Shown: positions 18,965 through 27,184 of the stretch, one piece after another
How the letters are laid out: each line of letters opens with the position of its first letter
Position numbering within the stretch: position 1 is the first letter of the stretch
Assembly (NCBI GenBank): GCA_002292285.1
Contig: DBBP01000027.1
Location: 92,797 to 156,796 of the forward strand
Reading direction: 5' to 3'
Length of the DNA: 64,000 nt
DNA from: Proteobacteria bacterium UBA981
Lineage (GTDB): Bacteria; Pseudomonadota; Gammaproteobacteria; Ga0077536
Translations under genes and position numbers: made by a program
The notes under the pieces: model-generated
Seen by the model: only the letters and a program-made list of their open reading frames with translations
What the model was told of the DNA's origin: nothing
The model's database searches: none

Positions 18965-19387
18965 ATGGCATTGCCGGTTATCAGTCCACAGGGCAGTAGC
19001 GAGCGCATCGCCAGCGATGGCGACGCTACTTACGTGGATGTCCGCACAGTGGCTGAATTCGCCGCCGGACGCCCCAAGGGCCGGGCAGTCAATATCCCGA
19101 TTGAGTTTTACCACCCCAAAAGTGGCGCTACCCACCCGAATGAAGCCTTCCTGTTGGTTGCGCGGCACGCGCTGGACACCGCTGGCTCGCTGATTATCGG
19201 GGCAGACGAGGGCGAACGCGCTGCCCAAGCCGCCGGGGCGCTGCTCGAAGCGGGCTTTGGCAGGGTTGAATTGATGCTCGGCGGGATGCCGAAGTGGGAA
19301 GCGGCCGGCCTTAAAGTGACCGGCGATAATCGCGATGGGGTCAGTTACGCGTCGTTGTTGACTGCGGCTCGCCGGGCTAAAGACTAG
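18965..19387 (+). CDS. Rhodanese-domain protein lacking the catalytic cysteine
   Basis: 140 residues with one rhodanese fold: YVDVRTVAEFAAGRPKGRAVNIP is the CH2A-like N-terminal motif and LLEAGF with LGGMPKWEAAG the C-terminal one. At the active-site loop the usual C-x-x-G-x-R-S reads A80-D-E-G-E-R-A, so the sulfur-accepting cysteine is Ala. It cannot act as a sulfurtransferase by the known mechanism and is probably a binding or regulatory domain. It faces away from the AOR operon. Confidence 0.8.
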   Translation: MALPVISPQGSSERIASDGDATYVDVRTVAEFAAGRPKGRAVNIPIEFYHPKSGATHPNEAFLLVARHALDTAGSLIIGADEGERAAQAAGALLEAGFGRVELMLGGMPKWEAAGLKVTGDNRDGVSYASLLTAARRAKD

Positions 19388-19411
19388 CCACGGGCGGCCG
19401 TACGCAGGGGC

Positions 19412-19690
19412 CTACCAGCGATTGCCGCGCATTGGTGCTGCTGTCGGACCACTTTTCAACCAGCGCGACCGATCCGCGTGGGCAGTCTGAATCTTGCCCA
19501 ATGTGTCGTTTTTGTTGTTGACGTTGCCGCCCCCAATCAAGCGTTGCACGGCAGCGTCGGCAGGCGTATCACCGAGCTCGAGTTTCGCGTTCTCACACAG
19601 CTCACCCCAAGTCTCGTAACGCTCGGACATCTTGTGCACCACTTCGACGTAAAGGCCGTTGGCCTCACAGAGGTATTCGTACATTGGCAT
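19412..19690 (-). CDS. FmdB-like small protein with degenerate zinc ribbon
   Basis: 92 residues. The opening MPMYEYLCEANG matches the FmdB family start (MPxYEYxCxxCG), but the second cysteine of the first knuckle is Asn, and only one cysteine (C32) follows where a second CxxC is expected. A four-Cys zinc site is therefore absent. The start at 19690 is preceded by GAGGAAA; an upstream ATG in frame has no ribosome site. FmdB proteins were named from formamide/formate metabolism loci, but their role is unsettled. Confidence 0.6.
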   Translation of the reverse strand: MPMYEYLCEANGLYVEVVHKMSERYETWGELCENAKLELGDTPADAAVQRLIGGGNVNNKNDTLGKIQTAHADRSRWLKSGPTAAPMRGNRW

Positions 19691-19928
19691 ATTGGTTTCC
19701 TCGTCAACAACGGAATTTTCTGGGCGCATTATAGACACTGACAACGCCTGGGTTGCGCTTAGTTTGTGCCGAGCGCGCGAAGATTGGTTCAATGGCGACA
19801 TCGGGACGCTGGAGTCACGCTACACTATCGCCCGCAACAGCTGCGCACCGGGGGGTCCGCAGCTAAGATCACCGCAGGTTCGCCCGGTCACTCCGTCGGC
19901 GAACCGGATTCTGGGGAGAATCTGGGCT

Positions 19929-21218
19929 ATGAATACGACGTCCGAATCGGCATTACCGTTACAGCCGGGTTGGCAACGCCGCTACACGATTGTCTCGTTG
20001 TGCGTGTTGGCAGCCTTCGTGTGCTACATCGATCGGGTCAATATATCGGTCGCGGTAATCGGCATGCAGGAGGAGTTCGGTTGGTCGGAAACGACCAAGG
20101 GCATGGTCCTGTCGTCCTTTTTCATTGGCTACATGCTGTTTATGGCGCCAAGTGGCTGGCTGGCCAATCGGCTCGGCGGCAAAATCGTCCTCGGAGTGGC
20201 GGTTGCCTGGTGGTCGGTCTTCACCATCCTCACTCCTGCTGCAGCGATGCTCGGCCTGCCCATTCTCATCATTGCGCGCATTGCCATGGGGCTCGGCGAA
20301 GCGGCCATGTTCCCGTCGGCCTACAACCTCTATGGCCGGTGGGTTCCACCGGGTGAACGCTCGAGGGCTGTGTCCCTGCTGATTGGCGGGATCCCCCTGG
20401 GCACCCTGTTCGCGCTGTTGACGACCGGCTGGCTGGTCGAAACCTACGGCTGGCACAGTGTGTTCTACACCTTCGGCGTGGTCGGCATCGCTTGGTGTGT
20501 GCTGTGGTTTCTGAAAGCGCACAACGACCCGGCGACCGACCCGCTCTGTTCGGAGCCCGAACGGCAGATGCTGGCCTCACACGCGCCAGCACCGAAGGAA
20601 TCGCAGGAAATTCCCTGGAAGCAGATGTTCACCACACCGGCTATCTGGGCCTTGATGATCAACCATTTCTGCAGCAATTGGGTGCTGTATATGCTGCTCG
20701 CGTGGCTGCCCAGTTATTTCCGCAGCACACTCGATCTGAGCATCATCAATGCCGGCATTTTTTCTGCCGCGCCATGGCTGTCAATGTTCATCATCGGCAA
20801 CCTGGGCGGGCTGGTCGCAGACAAGATGGTCAGCGGTGGCCTGAGCCTGACGACCGTGCGCAAGATCATGCAGTGCACGGGGCTGATTGGCTCGGCCGTG
20901 TGTCTGCTCGCAGTGCAGAATGTCAGCGAACCCTATGCCGCATTGGGATGGATGTGTGGTGCGCTTGGCATAGCAGCACTGACCTGGTCGGGATTTGTGC
21001 CTAACCACCTGGATATCGCGCCGCGCTACGCCGATGTGCTGATGGGCATCACCAACACCGCCGGCACCATCCCCGGCATCATCGGGGTCGCCATTACGGG
21101 CTGGCTGGTCGACAGCACCGGTACCTATGCTTCGGCATTTGCGCTGTGTGCGGCGGTTAATATTTTCGGTGCGGTGGTGTGGCTGTTTTTCTCTACTGCT
21201 GAGCGGGTTATCGACTAA
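19929..21218 (+). CDS. MFS transporter, anion:cation symporter-like
   Basis: 429 residues and about 12 transmembrane helices. The opening AAFVCYIDRVNISVAV resembles the anion:cation symporter (ACS) group that carries organic acids such as phthalate, glucarate or hexuronates. ANRLGGK in loop 2-3 is the MFS motif-A region. The ATG at 19929 follows GGGGAGAA; the frame is open 90 codons upstream, but that part is not membrane-like. It probably imports a carboxylated substrate for the neighbouring catabolic enzymes. Confidence 0.85.
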   Translation: MNTTSESALPLQPGWQRRYTIVSLCVLAAFVCYIDRVNISVAVIGMQEEFGWSETTKGMVLSSFFIGYMLFMAPSGWLANRLGGKIVLGVAVAWWSVFTILTPAAAMLGLPILIIARIAMGLGEAAMFPSAYNLYGRWVPPGERSRAVSLLIGGIPLGTLFALLTTGWLVETYGWHSVFYTFGVVGIAWCVLWFLKAHNDPATDPLCSEPERQMLASHAPAPKESQEIPWKQMFTTPAIWALMINHFCSNWVLYMLLAWLPSYFRSTLDLSIINAGIFSAAPWLSMFIIGNLGGLVADKMVSGGLSLTTVRKIMQCTGLIGSAVCLLAVQNVSEPYAALGWMCGALGIAALTWSGFVPNHLDIAPRYADVLMGITNTAGTIPGIIGVAITGWLVDSTGTYASAFALCAAVNIFGAVVWLFFSTAERVID

Positions 21219-21437
21219 CGGGCGGGCGTTCAAGCCTGAATCCTCGATGGGCATGACGGGCCCGGTGATTTGACCGACTGTAGCGCCGGCTGAAGTTATC
21301 AAGGTTTGCGAAAGCGAAGCGCTGTAGAGTCGCGCTGCAGTGGTCGGCGGACCGGCTAGTCTGATACATTCGCGCCATGCAGCGGCGATTCCGCCCGCTC
21401 ACGCTCACGATTCGAGTTTTTTTAAGGAGAAGACAAA

Positions 21438-22586
21438 GTGGCAGAAGCCTACATAATCGACGCGGTGCGCAGCCCGACCGGCAAGCGTCGCGGTTCACTT
21501 CAGGATGTCCATCCCGCCGACCTTGGCGCGCATGTGATCAAAGCGCTTGTCGAGCGCAATCCGATACCCGATAACGAATACGACGACGTCATTTTCGGCA
21601 CCATCGATGCGGTGGGTCCGCTCGCGGGCGACGTTGCGCGCACGTGTTGGTTGACTGCGGGTTACAGTGAGGACGTACCTGGCGTGACCATCGATCGCCA
21701 ATGCGGTTCGTCACAGCAGTCGGTCCATTTCGCCGCACAGGCCGTGATGTCTGGCGTCAACGACGTGGTCATCGCCGGCGGTGTGCAGATCATGACCAAG
21801 ATTCCAATCGGCGCTTCGGCGCAGGCGTCCGGAGCCTTCGGCTTCAAAGACCCCTTCACCGATTCCGAAGCGTGGGTCGAACGTTATGGTGATGATCCAC
21901 CGACGCAGTTCAAAGGCGCACAGATGATGTGTGACAAATGGGGCTTTAGCCGCAAGGACCTGGAAGTCTTCTCACTCGAGTCACACCGTCGTGCCCTCGC
22001 TGCCATGGCTGACGGTCGATTCGATCGCGAAATTGTGCCGCTGAATGGTTGCACAATGGACGAAACCGCCCGCGAAACTTCGTTGGAGAAAATGGCTGAG
22101 CTCGATCCTATCTTTGGTTTGAAGAGCATTACTGCTGCTGTGTCCAGCCAAACCTGCGACGCCTCATCAGCCATGATCATTGCATCCGAGGACGCGGTGA
22201 AACGCTACAACCTCAAACCGCGCGCACGCATTCACCATATGGCCGTGCGTGGCGAAGACCCGATGATGATGTTGGCGGCACCTATCTGCACCACGCAGTA
22301 CGCACTCAAGCGTTCCGGTATGACCATGAACGACATGGACCTGGTGGAAATCAATGAAGCCTTCGCGCCGGTGCCAATGGCATGGTTGAAGGAAATGGAT
22401 TACCCGCACGAGAAAACCAATGTGAATGGCGGAGCGATTGCGCTCGGCCATCCGATTGGTGCGACCGGGACGAAATTGATGACCACACTGCTACATGAAC
22501 TCGAGCGCACCGGCGGCCGTTACGGTTTGCAAACGATGTGTGAGGGCGGTGGCCAGGCCAACGTCACCATTATCGAGCGCCTGTAA
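21438..22586 (+). CDS. Thiolase (acetyl-CoA acetyltransferase family)
   Basis: 382-residue thiolase with GTG start preceded by AAGGAGAAG. Nucleophile C89 in DRQCGSSQQS, NEAFAPV, GHPIGATG histidine motif and a C-terminal TMCEGGGQAN cysteine motif are all present. The active-site neighbourhood DRQCGSS differs from the biosynthetic consensus and is reminiscent of the FadA5/FadA6-type degradative thiolases, but that is a visual impression. Likely role: thiolytic cleavage in side-chain or ring degradation. Confidence 0.88.
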   Translation: MAEAYIIDAVRSPTGKRRGSLQDVHPADLGAHVIKALVERNPIPDNEYDDVIFGTIDAVGPLAGDVARTCWLTAGYSEDVPGVTIDRQCGSSQQSVHFAAQAVMSGVNDVVIAGGVQIMTKIPIGASAQASGAFGFKDPFTDSEAWVERYGDDPPTQFKGAQMMCDKWGFSRKDLEVFSLESHRRALAAMADGRFDREIVPLNGCTMDETARETSLEKMAELDPIFGLKSITAAVSSQTCDASSAMIIASEDAVKRYNLKPRARIHHMAVRGEDPMMMLAAPICTTQYALKRSGMTMNDMDLVEINEAFAPVPMAWLKEMDYPHEKTNVNGGAIALGHPIGATGTKLMTTLLHELERTGGRYGLQTMCEGGGQANVTIIERL

Positions 22587-22766
22587 TTCCTGCCTGATTG
22601 TTGCGTCGCGGCATTTCATCGCCGCGGCGCAGCACTTTTCACGATCCCTCCAACTCCCCCACCCACAACGCCCTGACACTTGCCAGCGCACCAAGCTGTA
22701 GGTCAAGCTGTGTCCGTCTCTAATGCCCCGACATAAGGTCGGGCAACCTGCCCGGAGGACACTCTC

Positions 22767-23465
22767 ATGACGCAGCCCAATGGTGTACATCACCTCGCCT
22801 TAATGACCGCCGACGTGAAATCGCAAATCGCGTTTTTCTCCGACGTACTTGGCATGAAATTGAAAGCCCTGTACTGGATGCACAACGTAGACGGCTACTT
22901 CCACGCGTTTATGGAATTAAACGCTAACTCCTCCGTAGCGTTTGTGTTCGCGCCGGCGGTTAAAGACATTCCGGTTGATTACGGCGTGTCACACGCCGGC
23001 AACCCGGTTAAACCTTGCGCCCCGGGTTCGATGCAACACATTGCGTTTAGCGTCGACACCGACGAGGAGCTGCTGGAGATGCGTGATCGCATTCGTTCAC
23101 GTGGCGTGCGTGTGCTCGGCCCGCTCGATCACGGCTTCTGCAAATCGATTTACTTCGGCGGTCCGGAAGATCTCGTTCTCGAAGTATCCACCTCGTCCGA
23201 GGCGATTAACGCCGAGGCCTGGATCGATCCCGAAGTCGTCGCGCTGAACAACATTTCAACTGAAGAGCTCGCCGCCTATAAGAACCCCGCCGCGTATGCC
23301 AACACATCAGGTGTCCCGGTGGCGCAACCAACGGCCGGTAATGGCATGCCCGAGTACACGCAGATGGATCCTGAGTTCGCCGGTGCCTTCGATTTGCCAG
23401 ACGAAGTCGTCACGCGCGAGCTGAGCGAAAATACACCGCCGGTGAAACTCGCCTCTGCAGGTTAA
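22767..23465 (+). CDS. VOC-superfamily protein, extradiol-dioxygenase-like
   Basis: 232 residues; the first ~140 form one vicinal-oxygen-chelate domain with the metal-ligand pattern His (VHHLAL), His (MQHIAF) and Glu (LVLEVST). The C-terminal ~90 residues are Pro/Ala-rich, of unknown structure. VOC enzymes include glyoxalases, ring-cleaving dioxygenases and epimerases. The position after a thiolase fits cleavage or isomerisation of an intermediate, but metal and substrate are unknown. Confidence 0.78.
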   Translation: MTQPNGVHHLALMTADVKSQIAFFSDVLGMKLKALYWMHNVDGYFHAFMELNANSSVAFVFAPAVKDIPVDYGVSHAGNPVKPCAPGSMQHIAFSVDTDEELLEMRDRIRSRGVRVLGPLDHGFCKSIYFGGPEDLVLEVSTSSEAINAEAWIDPEVVALNNISTEELAAYKNPAAYANTSGVPVAQPTAGNGMPEYTQMDPEFAGAFDLPDEVVTRELSENTPPVKLASAG

Positions 23466-23707
23466 AGCCAACTGTTGGCGACTCTGGAGCGCGGCGGCGC
23501 TCCGGAGTCGCGATAACCCGCCTAAGTTTTCGATGGCACGCACGCTGAGTCTCGTCCGGGCGCCCAACAGCGTTCGATCTGATGACCGGTTGCCGGGGAA
23601 GCGATAGACTGAGCCTGCTCAGGGCGTGCCTCTTTTTCCGGATCATAAATCGTCCGTGGCAGCGCCTTCAGGCACCCTGATTAAAATTTCGAGCCGGACA
23701 GCAACAC

Positions 23708-24415
23708 GTGAGTGACACAGCCGTTATTGCCGCCGACAGTCTTAATGCTGTCGATCTGTTTCGTGGCTTACCCGCCGACGACCGGCAAGCGATTGCCGAG
23801 CGCCTCAGAGCGCACCGATACCCGGCCGGCAAACACATCGTTGCGCAGGCCGATGATTGCGAAGAGGTGTATTTCATCCTGAGCGGATCGGTGCGCGTCA
23901 CCTACAGCGTGCGCTCCGGCAAAGCTGTGCAGTTTCGTGACCAGCATGCCGGCGAAATGTTTGGCGAGATGTCGGCTATTGATAACCTGCCTCGTTCGGC
24001 CGAGGTCACCGCGCTGAGTGATGTGTTTCTAGCGACCGCCGAAGCCGGCAGCTTTCTGGATATCGCTTCCGGCTATCCGGCGGTTGCGCGTCGATTGCTT
24101 GGCCAACTGACGGCGCGAATCCGGGGGCTCAGCGACCGCGTGGTGGAGTTCTCGACGTTGGGCGTCAACAACCGTATTCACGCAGAGTTGCTGCGCCTGG
24201 CGCGCGAACATGCGCTGTCGGGCAATTGTGCGAGCATTAATCCTTCGCCCACGCACGCCGACATTGCGGCCCGGGTCAGTACCCATCGCGAAGCCGTCAC
24301 CCGGGAACTGGCAGTGCTCGAAAAAGGCGGGATTCTGACGCGTGGGCGCGGAAGCCTCGAAATTACCGATGTCGCGCGTCTTGAAGACATGGTCTCAAAC
24401 GTCTTTGGCGACTGA
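23708..24415 (+). CDS. Crp/Fnr-family transcriptional regulator
   Basis: 235 residues with a GTG start. The N-terminal cyclic-nucleotide-binding beta-roll includes GEMFGEMSAIDNLPRSAEVTA, close to the cAMP phosphate-binding cassette consensus. The C-terminal winged helix (ADIAARVSTHREAVTRELA) is the recognition region. No FNR-type cysteine cluster is present, so a cyclic nucleotide or other ligand is more likely than oxygen sensing. It stands alone; targets are unknown. Confidence 0.87.
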   Translation: MSDTAVIAADSLNAVDLFRGLPADDRQAIAERLRAHRYPAGKHIVAQADDCEEVYFILSGSVRVTYSVRSGKAVQFRDQHAGEMFGEMSAIDNLPRSAEVTALSDVFLATAEAGSFLDIASGYPAVARRLLGQLTARIRGLSDRVVEFSTLGVNNRIHAELLRLAREHALSGNCASINPSPTHADIAARVSTHREAVTRELAVLEKGGILTRGRGSLEITDVARLEDMVSNVFGD

Positions 24416-24644
24416 AACAGATAGCGCCTCGCCCGCTCTGCTGCAGCGCTTGTTAACGAACCACTAACCGCCCCATCGTGCCTGTAATCCGGGCAACTTT
24501 CCTCCGATTGAGCCACCGGCCGCGCTCTGCTGGCCGCGATTTCTCGCCATGACCGGCTTTCTTCGTCCCGCTGTGGGTTTTCTCACATCGCCCACGACCT
24601 GCCAGCCCGTAAGCTTTCTCTCAGACCAATTTGGAAGCACGCCC

Positions 24645-24758
24645 ATGACATCAACAATTGACTACACCGCCGCGTTCAGCGCCCTGTTCGCAACTGCAGC
24701 GTTGACCGCCCTACTGAGCCACTCAATTGTGAGCGGATTGCTACCGCCGCTCATTTGA
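24645..24758 (+). CDS. Small membrane protein (37 aa)
   Basis: 37 residues with one hydrophobic helix (AAFSALFATAALTALLSHS). GGAAG lies nine bases before the ATG, and a strong intrinsic terminator follows the stop by 26 bp, so it forms a self-contained transcription unit. An 11-base C-run sits between stop and terminator. No family recognised. The frame is open 32 codons upstream, but the shorter start has the better ribosome site. Confidence 0.5.
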   Translation: MTSTIDYTAAFSALFATAALTALLSHSIVSGLLPPLI

Positions 24759-25069
24759 GTTCCCCCCCCCCCGACCCCTATTTACCGGGCTTCCCCAGCC
24801 CGGTTTTTTTTGCCCGCCAATAGTGCTCGATGGCCCAGGCATTCAACGGAGAAATCGTGGTTGTCACTCACGTAGCAGTGCAGACGATGTCCTCGAAATA
24901 CTGCTGAGACGCGCTCGTCTCGCCCAAATCGCTTCCTGGATACTGACGTAGGTGCGCCTCGAAGGTTAAGGTACCGGGTCATTGTCTTACCGCGTTTGCG
25001 TCTCGCTCAGAGCTTCGCTACAAGCGTGGGGGACAAACCTGACAGCAGAAAACACTTTCGGAGATAGCT
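24759..25069. other. Intergenic; terminator plus upstream region of the luciferase-like gene
   Basis: About 310 bp. It contains the C11 homopolymer at 24762-24772 and the intrinsic terminator at 24785-24811. The remainder presumably holds the promoter of the next gene; nothing else is evident. Confidence 0.5.
24785..24811 (+). terminator. Intrinsic terminator
   Basis: CCGGGCT and AGCCCGG form a 7-bp perfect stem around TCCCC, directly followed by eight Ts. This is a textbook Rho-independent terminator for the small membrane protein gene. Confidence 0.85.
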
Positions 25070-26125
25070 ATGGAATTCGGCGTTACATTTACTTCTCGCA
25101 TCGGCGATTACGACCTGGTTGCGCTGGCCGAATCGCTCGGATTCGATCAGGCATGGTTCTTCGATTCGCAAATGATCTATTCGGACGTTTACGCCACCAT
25201 GGCTGTCGCTGCGCGTGAAACAAAGCGCATCCGCCTGGCCACCGGCGTCGCTGTACCGAGTACGCGTATGGCGCCGGTCATCGCTCACTCGATTGCGAGC
25301 GTCGCGCAACTTGCGCCCGGACGCGTGGAACTCGGCGTCGGTAACGGCAACACCGCACGTTTAACAATGGGTTTACGGCCAGTTCCTTTGGGTCGCATGA
25401 AACGCGAGATTCGGGTCATCCAGGAACTCCTGCGCGGCGAGGAAGTCATGCACGAATGTGAAGGCGAGTCGCATCTGATTCAGCTCCTGCATCGCGACCA
25501 CGACTTTATCAACCTTGATCATCCGATCTCATTAACGCTATCAGCGTTCGGTGAGAAAACCCTGGCTTTTTGCGGCGCTGAGTGCGATGCCCATTTGTCC
25601 TGGGGTGTTTCGCCCGAAATGCTGACCGCTAACCGAGCCGTTATCGATAAGGCGGCAACAGCAGCTGGGCGTGAACCGGCAAGCATTCCAAGCAAGGCCA
25701 TCGTGCCCCTGTGTATATTGCGCTCCGGCGAAACTTCTGCCAGCGAACGCGTGCTGAAAAGCCTCGGTCCGTTTATTACCAACCTGTTGCACGTATTGTG
25801 TGAATGGGACGAGCAACTGTTGCCCGGCGATGCCAAGATCGCCGAGTTCGTCGAACGCTATCGAAATTACGAGGCTGGCCTGCCGGCCGAACGTCGCCAT
25901 TTGATTCTGCATGAAGGCCATCTGGTCTATACGCGACCGGAGGAATACGCCTACCTGGCACCGGAAATCGCGGAAGTTGCAGCGATGATTGGCGACCCGG
26001 ATCAAATCATCGAAAAGATTCGTGCGCTGGAAGCGGCCGGCCTGGAGCACTTTGCGTTTCAGGTCACAGACGATCCAGTCGGGCAAATGCGGGCGTTCGC
26101 TGAAACAGTGATGCGCAGATACTAG
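25070..26125 (+). CDS. Luciferase-like (LLM) flavin-dependent oxidoreductase
   Basis: 351-residue TIM-barrel enzyme of the luciferase-like superfamily, using FMNH2 or F420. Typical features are the MEFGVTFTSRIGDYDLVALA opening, the LATGVAVPSTRMAPV strand and GRVELGVGNGN loop. The body resembles the F420/methylene-tetrahydromethanopterin-reductase-like branch, but use of F420 cannot be decided without biosynthesis genes. It is one of three luciferase-like genes in the window. A substrate such as a terpene or alkane is possible. Confidence 0.82.
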   Translation: MEFGVTFTSRIGDYDLVALAESLGFDQAWFFDSQMIYSDVYATMAVAARETKRIRLATGVAVPSTRMAPVIAHSIASVAQLAPGRVELGVGNGNTARLTMGLRPVPLGRMKREIRVIQELLRGEEVMHECEGESHLIQLLHRDHDFINLDHPISLTLSAFGEKTLAFCGAECDAHLSWGVSPEMLTANRAVIDKAATAAGREPASIPSKAIVPLCILRSGETSASERVLKSLGPFITNLLHVLCEWDEQLLPGDAKIAEFVERYRNYEAGLPAERRHLILHEGHLVYTRPEEYAYLAPEIAEVAAMIGDPDQIIEKIRALEAAGLEHFAFQVTDDPVGQMRAFAETVMRRY

Positions 26126-26275
26126 AGCGCAGTGGTGCGGCGAATTCACAGGCCGTTGGTTGTCGGGTTGAGCGGGTTGGTGCGCGCAGCAGGGTTTGCT
26201 TAAGGGTCCGCGTGCCCGAAAAAAATCACCGTCGTGCGCAGCCCGCACAACCGAACCAGATGACCACCCCGCCTG

Positions 26276-26323
26276 AATGATGCAACGTTAGCATCACACC
26301 GTGATGACGATTCTGGCATCATT
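26276..26323. promoter_or_regulatory. Nested inverted repeats, operator candidate
   Basis: TGATGC and GCATCA flank seven bases (26278-26296), ATCAC and GTGAT flank three further on, and AATGATGC (26276-26283) pairs with GCATCATT (26316-26323). Three overlapping repeats with related half-sites lie 40-90 bp before the SDR-carboxyltransferase operon, which suggests a repressor site. No regulator is adjacent. Confidence 0.35.
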
Positions 26324-26365
26324 CCGCAACAAATTTTCTATCAATCATCCTGCAAGGAGTACGAC

Positions 26366-27184
26366 ATGGCCGCGAAACGGATTCTTATGACTGGTGCATC
26401 ATCTGGGATTGGCGCCGCAACGACTGAGCTTTTCGCTGCGGCAGGCGATGAAGTCATTTCTCTTGATGTGCAGGCCGCGCCGCCCGGTGCCCATACCCAT
26501 ATCCATTGCGACATGTCTGACCCGGCTTCCATCGATGCAGCGGTAGCGCAACTGGAAGGTAATTTCGACGCCCTTTTGAACATCGCCGGGGTCCCGGGAA
26601 CAGTGCCCGCGGAACTCATCATGCGGGTGAATACCGTTGGCCTGAAACACTTTACCGAGCAAGTGGTGGGTCGGATTAACGATAACGGTTCGATCGTAAA
26701 CATTGCTTCGATTGCCGGCTTCAACTGGGCTCGACATCTCAAAGACATCAACGAATTGCTTGCCATAGATGATTACGAACAAGCGGCCGAGTGGTGCAAG
26801 GCGCGCGATATGGATGGCAACACGGCCTATCATTTCAGCAAAGAATGTGTGGTGGTCTACACTATGCAGCTCGCCGGCCGCGATCTCAAACGCGGTCTTC
26901 GCGCGAACAGCATCAGCCCCGGACCCGTAGCGACACCACTGCTGCCGGACTTCAAAGAACAGGCTGGCGGCGGCCAACTTGATTGGGTTATCGACACCAT
27001 CGGGCACGCGGCCGAACCGGTCGATATTGCTAACGTAGTCAAGTACCTCGCGACCGGAGAGTGTGCTTTCGTCAATGGCCAGGACATTGTCGTCGATCGC
27101 GGATTCTCCGCTGGGCTCGCGATGGGTTGGGTCGACAAAAACGAATCCCCGTTAATGAAAGCGCGGGCTGCCGCCAAATCATGA
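26366..27184 (+). CDS. SDR dehydrogenase, 3-alpha-hydroxysteroid-dehydrogenase-like
   Basis: 272-residue SDR with TGASSGIG cofactor loop, NIAGVPG, catalytic Ser in NIASIAG and YHFSKE Tyr-Lys motif. The long insert between the Ser and Tyr motifs (about 35 residues) resembles the Comamonas-type 3-alpha-hydroxysteroid/carbonyl reductase. Its TGA stop overlaps the ATG of the carboxyltransferase gene (ATGA), so both are translated together. A steroid or related alcohol is a plausible substrate, unproven. Confidence 0.82.
   Translation: MAAKRILMTGASSGIGAATTELFAAAGDEVISLDVQAAPPGAHTHIHCDMSDPASIDAAVAQLEGNFDALLNIAGVPGTVPAELIMRVNTVGLKHFTEQVVGRINDNGSIVNIASIAGFNWARHLKDINELLAIDDYEQAAEWCKARDMDGNTAYHFSKECVVVYTMQLAGRDLKRGLRANSISPGPVATPLLPDFKEQAGGGQLDWVIDTIGHAAEPVDIANVVKYLATGECAFVNGQDIVVDRGFSAGLAMGWVDKNESPLMKARAAAKS

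Noticed and set aside
27061..27180. 40-codon upstream extension of the carboxyltransferase
   Set aside because: It overlaps the SDR C-terminus and has no carboxyltransferase similarity; the ATGA overlap gives the better start.
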